From: Tetrahymena thermophila SB210
Lineage: Eukaryota > Ciliophora > Oligohymenophorea > Hymenostomatida > Tetrahymenidae
DNA length: 64,000 bases
Assembly: GCF_000189635.1 (NCBI RefSeq)
Contig: NW_002475959.1
Coordinates: 1 to 64,000, forward strand
Direction: 5' to 3'
Shown: in pieces, positions 1-13,100 of the stretch
Position numbering within the stretch: the first letter of the stretch is position 1
How the letters are laid out: the number at the start of each line of letters is the position of its first letter
Translations under genes and position numbers: made by a program
The notes under the pieces: generated by a model
The model's database searches: none
Told to the model about the DNA's origin: nothing
The model's input: only the letters and a program-made list of their open reading frames with translations

Positions 1-22
1 CCCCAACCCCAACCCCAACCCC
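1..22. repeat. Telomeric C4A2 repeats (chromosome end)
   Basis: The window opens with three full CCCCAA units and a final CCCC. This is the C-rich strand of the Tetrahymena-type telomere (G4T2 on the other strand), so base 1 lies at or within the telomere of a macronuclear chromosome. Only a short piece of the array is present, as expected when assemblies trim telomeres. Confidence 0.97.
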
Positions 23-598
23 ATATTTTTTAAATTAATTCTTTAAATAATATCTTTTTTATAATTAAATAAAAATAGGAAGGAAGTCAATCATAAATAT
101 TTTGTTATTTTAATATCTGATTGAGCAAGAATTATTATTATAAATTCTCAATATCTAGACACTAGATTATTTTTATTTAATTATATCAAAAGAATATTTC
201 TTATAATTTATCAGTACTCAAGTGGCGAGGAAAATTCAATGATTAGAATAAAATTCTTTTTTTTAATAATTTTAATGTTAAACGTTTGCAATAAAATAAA
301 ATAGGGATGGATAACTGACTGACTGACTAACTTCTTAATTTAAATTTTACATAAGGATTTTTATTTAAGATTAAATCAATAAATCAATTAAAATAGTATA
401 AAAGAAAGAGTTTTTGTAATTAAGAATAATCTAATAAATAAATAATTCAAGATTTATTTATCTTTTAAAAGAATAGTTTCTGTCTAGTATCTATTAAAGA
501 ATAGAATCAAATTTAGAAAAGCACAAAAAGCGAAAACAAACAAACAAACAAAGAATAGTAAATAGCAAAAGCATAGCGATAGCTTGTATTTTATAGAA
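23..598. other. Subtelomeric spacer and 5' flank of the XRN1-type gene
   Basis: No coding signal was seen in this AT-rich stretch. It contains a short (ACTG)n run near 314-329 and an (AAAC)n run near 534-553 just upstream of the first gene. The first start codon is under 600 bp from the telomere, so promoter and 5' UTR must lie here. No chromosome breakage sequence was recognised, as expected if such sites are removed during macronuclear development. Confidence 0.6.
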
Positions 599-3500
599 AT
601 GGGAGTTCCTGGATTTTATAGTTGGTTAGCTCGTAGATACCCTTTGATTCTTCACTAAATCAAGAAAGGTGAAGTTCCTAACATAGATTGTTTTTACCTC
701 GATATGAATGGTATCATTTATAAATGCTCTAAGGATGAAGGCACTGTTTTCAAAGACTTGCTTTTATAGAGAAACATTTAGGAAATTTTCTCAATGATAT
801 TTAATTATATTGATGAAATGGTCAACTTAGTAGAACCAAAGAAAGTTTTGTATCTCTTTCTTGATGGCCCATGTCCTCGTGCTAAGTAAAACCAATAGCG
901 TACTCGTCGTTTTTAGAGCGCTCAATCATGGAAAGACTTGAATGATTCTCTAAGAAACTGTGGTTTCCTATCCGAAGGAGAGACGATGAAGAATAACTCT
1001 ATCTCAACAGGTACAGAATTCATGCATGATTTGAATAAGTAGCTCCATTTTTATATCTGCAAGAAATTCGAATAAGATCCTCGTTGGTCCAATCTTGAAG
1101 TTTTCTTTAGTGGATCCAACGTACCTGGTGAAGGTGAACATAAAATTATTAATTTTATGCATTAGTATTGTTCATCCTAAGATTATGATCCAACTACTAC
1201 TCATTGTATTTATGGTGCAGATGCAGATCTTATCATGTTAGGCTTATCTACCCATATTAAATATGTCTCAATTCTGAGAGAAGAAATGAAATTTTAACCT
1301 CCTGTAAGTATTTCTTATAATATTATTTATTTCAACTAGAATAAATTTAATAAACAAAAATTCATTTCATGCGCTCCAATAATAAGTATGGTCGCTTTCA
1401 AGATAACGAAATTAAAATGATATTATCTTCATTTTGAATCATTTTCTATTTATTATTTTGTTCAACCGATAATTAATTAAAGACTTTTTAAAAAAATAAA
1501 AGAATAAATAAATAAATAGGAAATAAAAATTTAAAATAAAATTTCTTATCAAAAATACAATAATTACTTATTAAAGATTATTAAAATGAATTAATTAAAT
1601 TATAAAGGTAAGTAGAGCTGCTAAAAGAGATAGAGAATCAGTAACATTTTAGATGATCTACTTAAATATAGTTAGAGAATATATGGAGTTAGAATATAAG
1701 ATGTTATGGAAAAAAGTAAAAAAGCTTGAGTTTAACATTGAAAGAGTTATTGATGATTTCCTTTTAATCTGTTGTTTCATTGGTAATGATTTCCTACCAA
1801 GACTGTATTGTTTCAATATTAGAGAAGGACAATTTGAAATTTTGATTTAGATTTATAAAGATTATCTAGTTGAAGCAGATTCATATTTAAATGATAATGG
1901 TCATATTAATTGGGTTGGTCTTCAATAGATAATTTAAAGAATAGCAGAAGTTGAGCTTGATTTTATTGGAGATAAAGCTACAGATATCACAAAGGAATAT
2001 AAAAGACGTATCAAGCATCAATCAGATAAAGATCAAGAAATCGGAGATGATGAAGTTCCCGGAGTTAAAAAAGGAAATGATAAGAAAAACTCCTCTTCAG
2101 AAGGTGAAAATGATGAAGATGACGAAGATTTCGAAGATGAAGACGATGATGATTATGATGGTAAATAATAAAATTATAATCTTAGTTATTAAATATTTAA
2201 ATTTTAATCAAAAGATGATATCTGCGATGATAATGATGAAAAGGATTAAGAAAAAAATGATTAAAAAAATCAAGTCACTTTCTAACAAAATTTTGAAAAA
2301 AACCTTCAAGAAAAGAAGAAAGAAGAAGACAAAATTATCAAAAAAGAAAAAGATTTTATTAATGATTTATAAGAAAATTATAAAAAAGATTAGTTTTTAG
2401 GAAAATCATATTATTATTAGCAAAAGCTTAACTTAGATTTCAAGAATTTTGATGATATTAAGACATTAGATTTATTGATAACTAAGTATTTAGAAGGTTT
2501 ATAGTTTGTTTTGCTTTATTACTACCAAGGATGTCCTTCCTGGAGCTGGTATTTCCCATTCTATTATGCTCCTATGACTTCAGATATCAGTTTATTCTTG
2601 AATTACAAGGCTGAACATTTATCATAAGAAATTGTATTTGATCTTTCCGAACCATACCCTCCTATGAAATAGTTAATGTGTATTATACATCCTGAAAATG
2701 CAAGTAATTATATTAAATTATTTATTTATTTAACAAACCGGCAAATAAATAACTATTTATTTTTTAATATTGGGGATAAATATTAATTTTGTTTGAATAT
2801 TTCTTTCATATTTTGAATTCATTTAATATTATTAATAAAATCTAATAATAAGAATAAATTAAAATATCCCCCCACTAATGATTTATGATTGAATAAATAA
2901 TTTAGCTTTCCTAATTTAATATTTTTTTATTTTAAATAAATTAGATTTGCTCCCTAAGCCTTTTGCTCAATTATTGACTGATCCTAATTCAAAATTAAGA
3001 AGCCCTGTAGATTACTATCCTGATAAATTTACAATTGATCCCTATGGAGGTGTATTCTCACATGAATATATTGTAGTCCTTCCCTTTATGGACTAAAAAT
3101 TAATAGATGATGTTTATTCTTCTATTGATTAAGTAAAAACTTTAACTCCTTAGGAAAGAGAGCGCAATTAATTTGGAAAGAATATTAAGTACAAATTTGA
3201 CCATAACTTTGCTCCTATTACTATTTAGAGCACACTTCCTAATTACTATAAGGACTTTTAAGTAACTTTGAAAGTAGAAACATTTGATATCGGTAAAGTA
3301 TACTCTCCACCCACAAATCCTTAAGGTGAAGCTTTATCTAGATTCCCTACTCTCCATGCTAAATAGGTTATTGGATGTGAGATTGATAAAGTAGAAAAAG
3401 GTTTACAAATGAAAATCAGAGTTAAAAGTGATTTGACTGAGGCAGATATTGTTAATAAAGTTAGAGGAAAACCTAAATATGATGCTTATTGCAAATACCC

Positions 3501-6500
3501 TAATTGCGAAAAAGTATAAGTCACTGGTTTTCTAACTGAAAGTACTTTCAAAAATATATGGAAGAATAAGAATCTTTCCATCCTTGAAAATTTAGACTAC
3601 AGTGAAGATTCTCATCACAGTTTCTATTTAAAAATAAAAGACGAACTGTCCTAAACATTTTACAAGAAGGGAGGAATTATATACAACCATTCTAATCCCG
3701 TGATTGCCATTTTGTTAAAGTATACTGAAGGTAGAAGAACTTTAAAGGGTACTATTATAGAAAACAGTGATAAATATGAGGAGATGTTTTGTCCTCTTGA
3801 TTTATTAATGAAGGAATAGAAAATCGAAAAAGTCATTCAAGTTACTAAATGTGATAATATAGAAAAAGAGTTCCCTATTGGTTGTAAAGTTGTAATAGCT
3901 TAAAAAGGAAATCTTGATGGTCATACAGGTATTGTGACAGGATACACCAAAGGAAAGCTTGCACAAGAACTTTTAGTTTAATTAAAGACTAAGGTAATAA
4001 ATAGTTTATCCTTTTTTTATTTAAATCATTTTATTTATTTCTAAATCTAAACTAAATTATTCTTAACAATAAATAGCCTGTCTATTTGACTGACAATCAA
4101 CTAAAATTCTACTCAAAGGATGATGAAGCATTCATAACCTTGAAATTTTTGTCATTCAAGCTTTAATTATCATAAGATGTTTTACTTGATATCTTAGATA
4201 GCTTTAGCATTAAAATTGAACCTAATCTTCCTTCTGCTAATAAACTTCCAAAGATGCTTGATGTAGGTTTAAATATCATCAGAAGACATCTTAATGAAGT
4301 TGTTCCTGAACTTGCTCGTATTAATGAAGCATCTTAAAATATTTCAGGACGTGAAAAGTATCAATAATTTAGAGAATTGGAATTGAGTCCTTCATTAGTT
4401 AAGTTAATTATTGAATACTATAATGCTTACCCAAAAATATTTGCTTTTGTTGCTAAACTTTCATAATTAAGAAAGAAGGATAAAAACGCTAATTTTTACT
4501 CTGGCTAAATTTGGTCTAAAGAAGGCCAAGATCCTAACATTGAATTAGTTAAGCTATATATTTGGTTAATGAAAAAGAAGGAATCTCAATTCTGTAGCTC
4601 AACCGTTGCCTCAAAGGTTATGCACTCATAAAAAATTGAATAGTTGGTCAAATTTTAAGATGAATTTGTTTAAACTAAGCTCAACATTCCTTAAAAAGAT
4701 TAGACCATTCATTAAATAGATGCCAACAATGCTATTCCTGCCGTCTATAGCTCAAAACAATATATTTACTTTAAAGATTAACCTTTTTACCATGAGGTAG
4801 GTGACTAAGTAATTTACATAGGTACTTATAACACTAAGAATGCTCCTTTTGGACTATAGGGAACTATAGTTGGTATCATGGATGACAAATTTGAAGTTGT
4901 CTTTATAAAACCTTTCATCGGAGGTGTTAATTTAGGAGGTCGTTGTCCTCCTCAACGTGGTCTCGTAGTTTAATTCGATGAAATTTATAACTTACAAGGT
5001 TGGAATAATTTCTTGCAAAACAGAGACAATTCTAAAGAAAATACTTTAGGCTGGAATGGATGGGTTGATGAGTACAAACCTCAATTCCGTGAAGCTATCA
5101 AGAGCGATAAAGATCTCTAAAATAAATAAGCTAATAATGAAACTTAAAAGTTAATAGGTGAGATCATGCATTAACCAGAAGCTAATTTGAAATCTGAGAC
5201 TAGTGATAAGCCCAAAACTAATGTCATAGCAGTTATCAAAAAGCAAACAAATGGTTCAAAAGGAACTGATACCATTTCAGAGGTAACTCAAGAACAAGCT
5301 TCAGCTTAGATAGCTTAATAACAATAATAAGGCAAAGTCACTATTGGACCTGCTCCAACAACTGTTCCTCAAAAAACTGAACAGAAACAATAGACATAAT
5401 CTACTTCTCCTAGCAAAACAGAGACCTAGAAGAAACCTTAGAAGGAAACTGTCATTTATGTTAAGAAATCAGAAGTTAGTTAATAATAATAAGTAGAATA
5501 AAAATAACCAAGCACCTAAATTACCCAATAAGAAGAGAAAAAAGAATCTGAAAGCGTTAAATAAGAAAAAGTGGAAGAATCTCAACAACAATAAATCGTT
5601 TAAGAGGCTGCATTATAAGCTCAAGAAGTATAAATAGTTAAATCTGATTAAATAGAAGTGCCAAAAGAAGATAATAGTAATCAAAATGAAAACATTTAAG
5701 ATGTCTCTGAAATAGAAAAGTTATTGCAAGAATAGAAACAATTCTAGGAAGAAGAACAAAAGCACTAAATTTTGGATGTTTCTGAGATTGAAAAACAATA
5801 AACTGATGTCTAAGAATTCGAAATTCCAAAGGAGTGCAACTTAGAAGAAATCGAAAAATAAATGCTTCAAGATCAATTTGAGCATATTAAACATCAAGAT
5901 TAAAAAGATCCCGAAATGTTGGATGTTGCGAAATTCGAAAAAGAATAAATGGAACTAGCTTAAAAAGAAGCCAAGGGATAAAATCAAGAATCCAACAAAT
6001 TTTAAGATGATGATAAAGATGATACATAAAAACTAAGCAGAAAGCAGAAGAAATTAAAAAATAAAGATATTACTGGTTTTAATCCTGGATAAAGTGCCGT
6101 ATAGTTTAAAAATAGAGAATAAGTTAACTAAGAAAAGAGAATGAAAAGAAACGAAAAGAGGTTAATGATTCAAGAACAAAATCTTTAATATTAATAATAT
6201 TAGCAATATTATCAATATCTTTATTTGTGGTAGTAGTAATTTATTAAATAGAAAACTTAAGAAATGGAAGCATTTAAGAGAAGATAAGAAGAAGAAAGGA
6301 TCAACAAGAGTCTTGCTCAGCTTACAAATCCCGTTACAGAAGGTGAATCAGTCAACTAAGATCTAATTAACATACAGAATGCTCTAGAACAATAGAATTC
6401 AAAGAACTCAAATTTACCTCAAGATATTTAAATGGTTGACTCTTCTCAAATAGAGCAAAAGCTTTCAGAAAATATTATTCCTTAGGTTCCTTTAACTACA

Positions 6501-6608
6501 ATCTAACAAGGCAATGTAAGAAATGAAATTGTAGGAAATTTAACTGCTGAAGACTTGGAAAACTTCGAAGAATTAGAAAGACAATATCTCAGTTCATTAA
6601 ATAAATGA
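599..6608 (+). CDS. XRN1: 5'-3' exoribonuclease, XRN1 type
   Basis: Predicted processive 5'-3' exoribonuclease of cytoplasmic mRNA decay. Four exons (599-1303, 1608-2703, 2945-3993, 4077-6608) join in frame to 1793 aa ending at TGA. The N-terminus [18 protein letters not shown] is the family signature. Acidic active-site motifs are visible: YLDMNG near residue 35, [17 protein letters not shown] and IGNDFLPRL. Exon 2 has a very acidic insert followed by [16 protein letters not shown], and exon 3 opens with [10 protein letters not shown], both typical of XRN enzymes. The middle portion matches the XRN1-type extension rather than the shorter nuclear XRN2 plan. The last ~550 residues are Gln-rich and low in complexity, with many TAA/TAG codons and a Tyr/Gln patch around 6185-6240, probably disordered. 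It is the telomere-proximal gene and points inward. Cytoplasmic location is inferred from family type only. Confidence 0.95.
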
Positions 6609-7160
6609 TTATTTTAATATTTTAATTTGTTTACTTCTTATTTTTATTTAAATATAATATATATGTAAAGTTTACTTAAATAAATAAATCAATCAATAAT
6701 TATAAATGTTAATCAAAGCTGTGTACTTTTTTACTATATTATTTTTCAAATGATTTAAAACTATTTTAAGTTTATTTTAAAGCAAATAATAGCAATTCTT
6801 TAAACAATATTTTAAATAAATTTATTGAAAAAAATTATTAAACTCTAAATTACTTTTTTTTAGAGTGCAAAAATGGAATTTTTTTTCAAATTTAAAAATT
6901 AATTTTTAATTATTTTTTAAAATTCTTTGAAAAACAAATAGCAAAAACTTTTTTTTATACTGGGGAAACATAAATAAAATTATTTAAAAATTAATCAAAA
7001 TAGAAGAAATGAAATTTTGATTTATTATAAAAATAAATTATTTTCATATAAATATTTTTTAATAAAAAGTAAAAAGTAATTTTGATTTTTAGATTTTTAT
7101 TGAGTTAAATTTCTTTTAAATACTAAATTTTTAAATATACATTTTATACATTAAAAATGA
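6609..7160. other. Convergent intergenic spacer
   Basis: AT-rich spacer between the 3' ends of the XRN1-type gene (+) and the first giant membrane protein gene (-). It holds homopolymer runs but no gene, RNA gene or repeat that I could support. Confidence 0.6.
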
Positions 7161-10100
7161 TCAAGGTTTTTAATTTTATTCTCTTTCAGATAATTAATCC
7201 ATTTGAGAAATAATCATTACATCATCAGTATCAGCTTACATTTATAATAATTAGTTGCTTTAATAAAAAGGATTTTGAAAATTTCTTTAAGTGTTTTTAT
7301 TTAAAAGTTAAAATTCAGCAGGCTCTGAACTCTTTTCTAATTTTTAAAAAAGTTAATTAATTTTAGAAGCAAAATAATAAAATTACATTTCTGCTAAAAG
7401 TAGTTAATTCCTTTACTAACAATATTCAATTAACTTTCAGAAGCAACTATTGATTACACTTAGCCAATTAGAAGATTTGATTCTATTATATCTTTTTCTT
7501 CTATGATATGTTTATTTTGTGGTGTAAATTAGCATTAAGGGCTGGATGTTTGTTACAAATTTTTACTTTATTCCTTCAGTTAACGTTAAGAGTTTTAAAC
7601 ATCTAAGCAATAATCTAATAATAAATTTTTAAAATAAAGAAATAATTAAATAAATATTTATTTACCTTTTACAATGTTATTTTGAACTAACAAGACTTTT
7701 CTTTGTGATTAATTTAAATTTAGAAAATTTTTTAGTGATCTCTATAATTTTAATTTTAATTGTGGATTGATTTACTTTTTCTTTATATTTAATCTTAAAA
7801 ATCTTTATATTTGAGGATATTTAGTTACAAAATCCTTTAAAAATTATACAAACTAATTCTATTAATGTTTTAATATTTTTATACCTATGTTTAAGATAAA
7901 CAGTAAATTTATTATTATTATTATGATAAAACAGCTCACTTAAAAGTAATAATATTCATTATTACTAATAAATACGCATAGTAATATACTAAGACCACAC
8001 ACTTTTGTAGAATAAATGTCAATTTAATTCATTTAATCATTTAAGTAAGGCTTAAATTTAGTAGCTAATAATTCATAAAGCATAATAACTAAATAAACTA
8101 AAATACCTTTTACAGTTAAAGCTTAAGAATAAAAATTTAAAATTATTATCATTACCATTTTTTAAATAATTTTCACAAACTCCCAATAATAAGCACTTTC
8201 TTTATATTCTTTGTATACAAATCCATATTTTAGATTTACTTTAATATTGCTCAAGCTATGCTTTTTCTTTTAAATATAAATCAATTTAAACAGAATTAGT
8301 GGAAAGATAATCACCCAAACTATTAAAGATGGTAGGACTAAAATTAAGCTATAAAAGTTGTAAGTTTCAGAGTAGCATTCGTAGTTCATATTAGCCAATA
8401 TATATTTGGTTTTTCCAACTTATCTACAAGAAAGTAGACTAATCATTTAAAAAACCAAATCAGGTTAAAGATAAATAAATAAGAATATCAAAGCACAGTA
8501 AATAGAAAAATGGTAGAATTTTTTTTACTTATTGATCCATTTTTGTTTAATTATTTCATAAATTAAATAAATTAATAATGCTAAAAATGGGCATATAATT
8601 AAAATAATCAGCTTTTAATATATAATAGGTATACTTAAGCTAGAATCTTTTAAAACACAATCAAAATAGTCCACAGAAGTTGAAACAGGAGCACCTAAAT
8701 ACTATGGAATTAATAGAATTTCTATTTTTATAAATAATAAATAAAATTTTTAATAATAATAAGAAAAAAGAAAGATTTTTAATAAAGATTACATTAATTG
8801 AAATTCAGATTAAAAGTAAAAGCAGAAGAGATGATTTATATGTAGTTAGTTAGAATTTTTAAAAAAACTTTAGATTCTTGTTTGTTTATAAAATTATCTT
8901 ATTTGTTAGCCGTTATATTTTAATTCCTTTTTTTATAAAAGGCTGAATGAAGAATTCTACTTAACTAATTATTCTTTTCACCTTCAACTGCTAGAAGAAC
9001 TGAAAAAAAAATCCAAAATAAACTTAAGCAAAATTTCCATGAATCGTTCTTAATCTCATCACATCTTATGCATTCATATTTATTTTTCCTTGTATAATTA
9101 TCTTACCAATATTCTCCATGTATCTAAATCATTTTTAATTTTAAATTAATTAAAATGAAATTTTTAACTTATTTTTTACATCACATTCTTCGCAAAGTGG
9201 TCCTATATTTCCATTTATGCAAACTTTGTTTCCATAAGTGTTTCCAATACAATTTTATGGTCTATTTGTACAAAATACTATAATATCACTATACTACTAG
9301 TCTCTCCAATAACCTTCTTTTAATTCAATTATGCCTTCTTTACAGGTACCCCCTATAGGACAATCATAACATGCTGTATAATCTAGTGTATATTTACCAT
9401 CATCACATGCTTAGCATTCTTTGTAATTGTTGTACTAATTTATATATTCCCCATATTAACAGTTTCTAAAGTTAACCTAAACTATAAATGAGTAACTCGA
9501 ATCATACTAATGAGTATCATTATTGTAATTTCTAATTGTATCAGATGTAAATTCTATATAAGACTAAGAACCTGGTATTCCTATAAAATCAATTTGATCA
9601 AATTTGAATATATTTTATTTTATATCCATAGCATTTTATGAGTTTCCTCTAAAATAATATTTATCTTTTTAGCTTGTTCTATTACTTATTTAAATTTTTG
9701 CTTTATATGATTACCCGTCAATTTAAGTCACAGGTTTATTGCTGCTGTCTCTTAATTGAAATACGAATTCAGGAAGACTTCCACCGCTTTTAAATGAATT
9801 TAAAATGATTGTCTACAAATTAATTTCATTTTTAAAGCTTGATTGGTTTATCAATTCTAAATATGAAGGATATGAAAATTTATCATCTCCATATTAGGTT
9901 GCTAAATTATTCTCTACCAAAGACTTTGAATCAATGACGGGGTTAATACCTTAGTTGTATATTCCACCTCCTACTTTAGCTCTATTTTGTAATATTTAAC
10001 AATCTTACAAAATTATTTATTAACTTTATGAGTTTATAGATTATGATGTAATATAAAATGCTCCGCCATATCCTTAGAGACCTTAATTTTCATTAAATTA

Positions 10101-13100
10101 AGATCTATTCATATTTATTTAAAGTACCTTTTATTATTTTATTAAAAAGACAGATTTAAATGTGTTTCAATTTCAAAATATTAATTAAATACATCTTTCT
10201 CAAATAATTGTAAATACAAAGCTCCACCATTATTTGTAACTTGATTATTTATAAAATTAGTATTATTGATAATATTATTGGTAGAATTTAAGCCAAACAG
10301 TGATATTGCTCCTCCATTTAATGCCTTTTAATTAGATTTTAAAAAAATCACTTGAATTACTTTTTATAAATTGTAAATTACTAAAGAATTCATAAAATAG
10401 CTGTCATAGATTTGAAATGAAGAATAGTTTAGAAGAATTGAAGATCCATAACAATTTGTTTGACAATTAATATTGTTAAAAACAGAATTATCTAAAACTT
10501 TTAGATTTCCATTAGTTAATTTAATAAGTGAGTTGAATTGGCTATTTGATTAATTATTGGATGATTGTTGTATTACTCTAGATTTGGGAAGTACCTAAGT
10601 TAAATTGTAGAATTTAGATTTTATGATAGTTAGTTATCCTTAATTGAGGTCTATTAAACTCTATGAAAAATATGATGAATGAGTGTTAGTATTGACTATT
10701 TAAATTTAAGAGTTAATTGATTTAATCAAAAGTGGGAAGCTAGAGGATATTAAACTTTACAAAGAAAAATACTCGCAATCTAATAAAGTAATATTTGAAT
10801 TCTAAAAATCTAATATAGTCAGCTAAGATATTTTATCTTAATAAACGCTTAATAAATCTGGTAGTTTTTAAATACTCAATTTTGTTGCTATCATTCCTTA
10901 AATGGTAATTAAAGAGTTAATCACTTTCAAGAAAGATGAATTAATTAAACCCATTAAATTTTAAACATACAATTAAGTAAAAGTTATTTTATTTAATATA
11001 TTTGATTATGTTTGAGGAGAGTTCTATAAAACTGATATGGCATTTGAATTTTCAGATAAAGCATAAATATCTGTGAAATTGGTATATTATATCTGAAAAT
11101 CAAATTAAGTATTTTGTGAGTTTATATAGATAGCAGCACCGTCGTTGCTTGAGTATCCTTGTGAGAAGGATGAATGCTAAATAATTATCTATAATAACTA
11201 GCTTAGGGGTTCAATATAGATAAAAGATCCAATTTTAGATGTTGATTAACTAAATTAACTATTTTTTATTTGCAAATAATTAGATTTTATTCTTATACAT
11301 CCACCTTCTTAAGTAAATAAAGTAGGATTGTCTGAAAAATCAAAAGAAGACTGAGAAAAATTAATGTTATTTATAAATGCATTTTTAATCTAAAAATACA
11401 AATAATTATAAAAGGAATTAGACTTTGAATTACTGAAAGTATTGTTATTTAAGTAAATATCTCCTAAAGAGTTAATTATTTAGATTCCAGTAGTTGAATA
11501 AGTTTATGAGTTTAGAAGACCGTTTAATGTGTTATTATTAAAATGGGAAAGAGATATACTTATATTTGAATAACATTCTGATGAGATCATTATAGGATTT
11601 GCATAGGAGTTTACTTATTTCTAATAAAACTAGGAGTTTTATACTGAAATATTTGTTAGATTAATCAAATTATTCTCAAAATTATAGTTCATAATTTCTA
11701 ATATGGAATTATCTACTCCTCTTATAAAACTTGAATTAAATACATTTAATTATAGAATTTTGATATCATTGAATGAAATACAGCCTGCATAAGGGAAATT
11801 AGCCGAAATACTTTACTAATAGCTTAGATCATTAAGACAGGATATGTTATATAATATGGCCTATTAAGATTAAGAAATTGTTGAGAAAGCAATTTCATAA
11901 TGATTCATGGATGTTATATTTGAAATAGTAATATTTTTTAATTTATTGATTTAAAAAAAATAAGTTGTTGAGATGTTGATATCAGCTTGACTTGTTGATG
12001 TAGGAACATAATGGTTATCTGAGCAATAAATGTTTGTTAGTATAAGTGTATGCATAGGTAAAAGATTAAAATAGTAAATTGCATTGAAAAATAGATAGGA
12101 TGAGACAGTCAAAAACTAATTCTTTTGAATAATTATGTTGTTAAAAGTAAAAAGTTAATTAAGCTAGTTTATATTGCTTATTGTTGAGAATATTCTTAGG
12201 TTGCAAAATTTATTTGATAAAATTTACATATCATCAACTTGATATTAGCTAGCCTAAAATAACTGTCCTATTTATTAGTTTTAAGATGTGTAATCTGAAT
12301 TGCATATGTTATCTTAGACTAAAACTTTATTTATTATTACTTTGACATCATTTTGTTATGATAAAATACTGAACTGGCTATTTAGAGTATTTTTAATAAT
12401 CTAAATGTTGTTTAATGTAATCTTATTTTAATTAAAAAATAATATTAATATACTTTAATTTAATAATTTTAAAGGAGGCAGATTTTATAGAAATTAATTT
12501 AAAAAATAAAAAACAACTAAAAATTTTTTATTAGATTACTATTTATTTAAAAGATTAAATATATTTTTTAAACTCTCCTTTCATGAAAAAATGGTGTTCA
12601 AATAATTTTAAATATTTTATAGAATTTTTTAATTACTTATAACGAATCAGCAACTTGTATCATGGTTTTAAAATTCGAAAAATCCTCGTTTTAGATAACT
12701 ATATTGGATAAAATTACATTTGTATTACTCACTAGAATTGAGTAACATTTAACTGAAGGATTAGAAGATTTATGATTCACATTATTAATTATTACCTACT
12801 AAATTATACTATTAAATTGCATACCACATTTCTAAGCTAAATTATTTGGAAGTGAATAATTGATTAAAATATTATCTAAGTTAACTTGCAATAGATTTTA
12901 GAATGTGAGATAATTAAGTACAGCTATTTATGCTTATAAATTAGGATTTGTGCTTATTATTTTTAAATTTACCATGTTTGCGTTTGAAATAGTTAGAAGT
13001 TCCTAATATATTTTCATTGTATTAGATGGATCTATGTAAAAATTAGCTTGTATTTGCTAAACTCCAAAAATTAATTGGCTATAATACGATATCTATTTTA

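Noticed and set aside
1653..1850. Separate start at ATG 1653 for a small protein
   Set aside because: The frame extends upstream to 1608 and joins exon 1 in phase, giving [14 protein letters not shown] before the ATG.
1951..2400. Lys/Met-rich open frame inside the XRN1-type gene
   Set aside because: It is another frame of exon 2; the true frame gives the acidic insert and the following XRN motifs when TAA/TAG are read as Gln.
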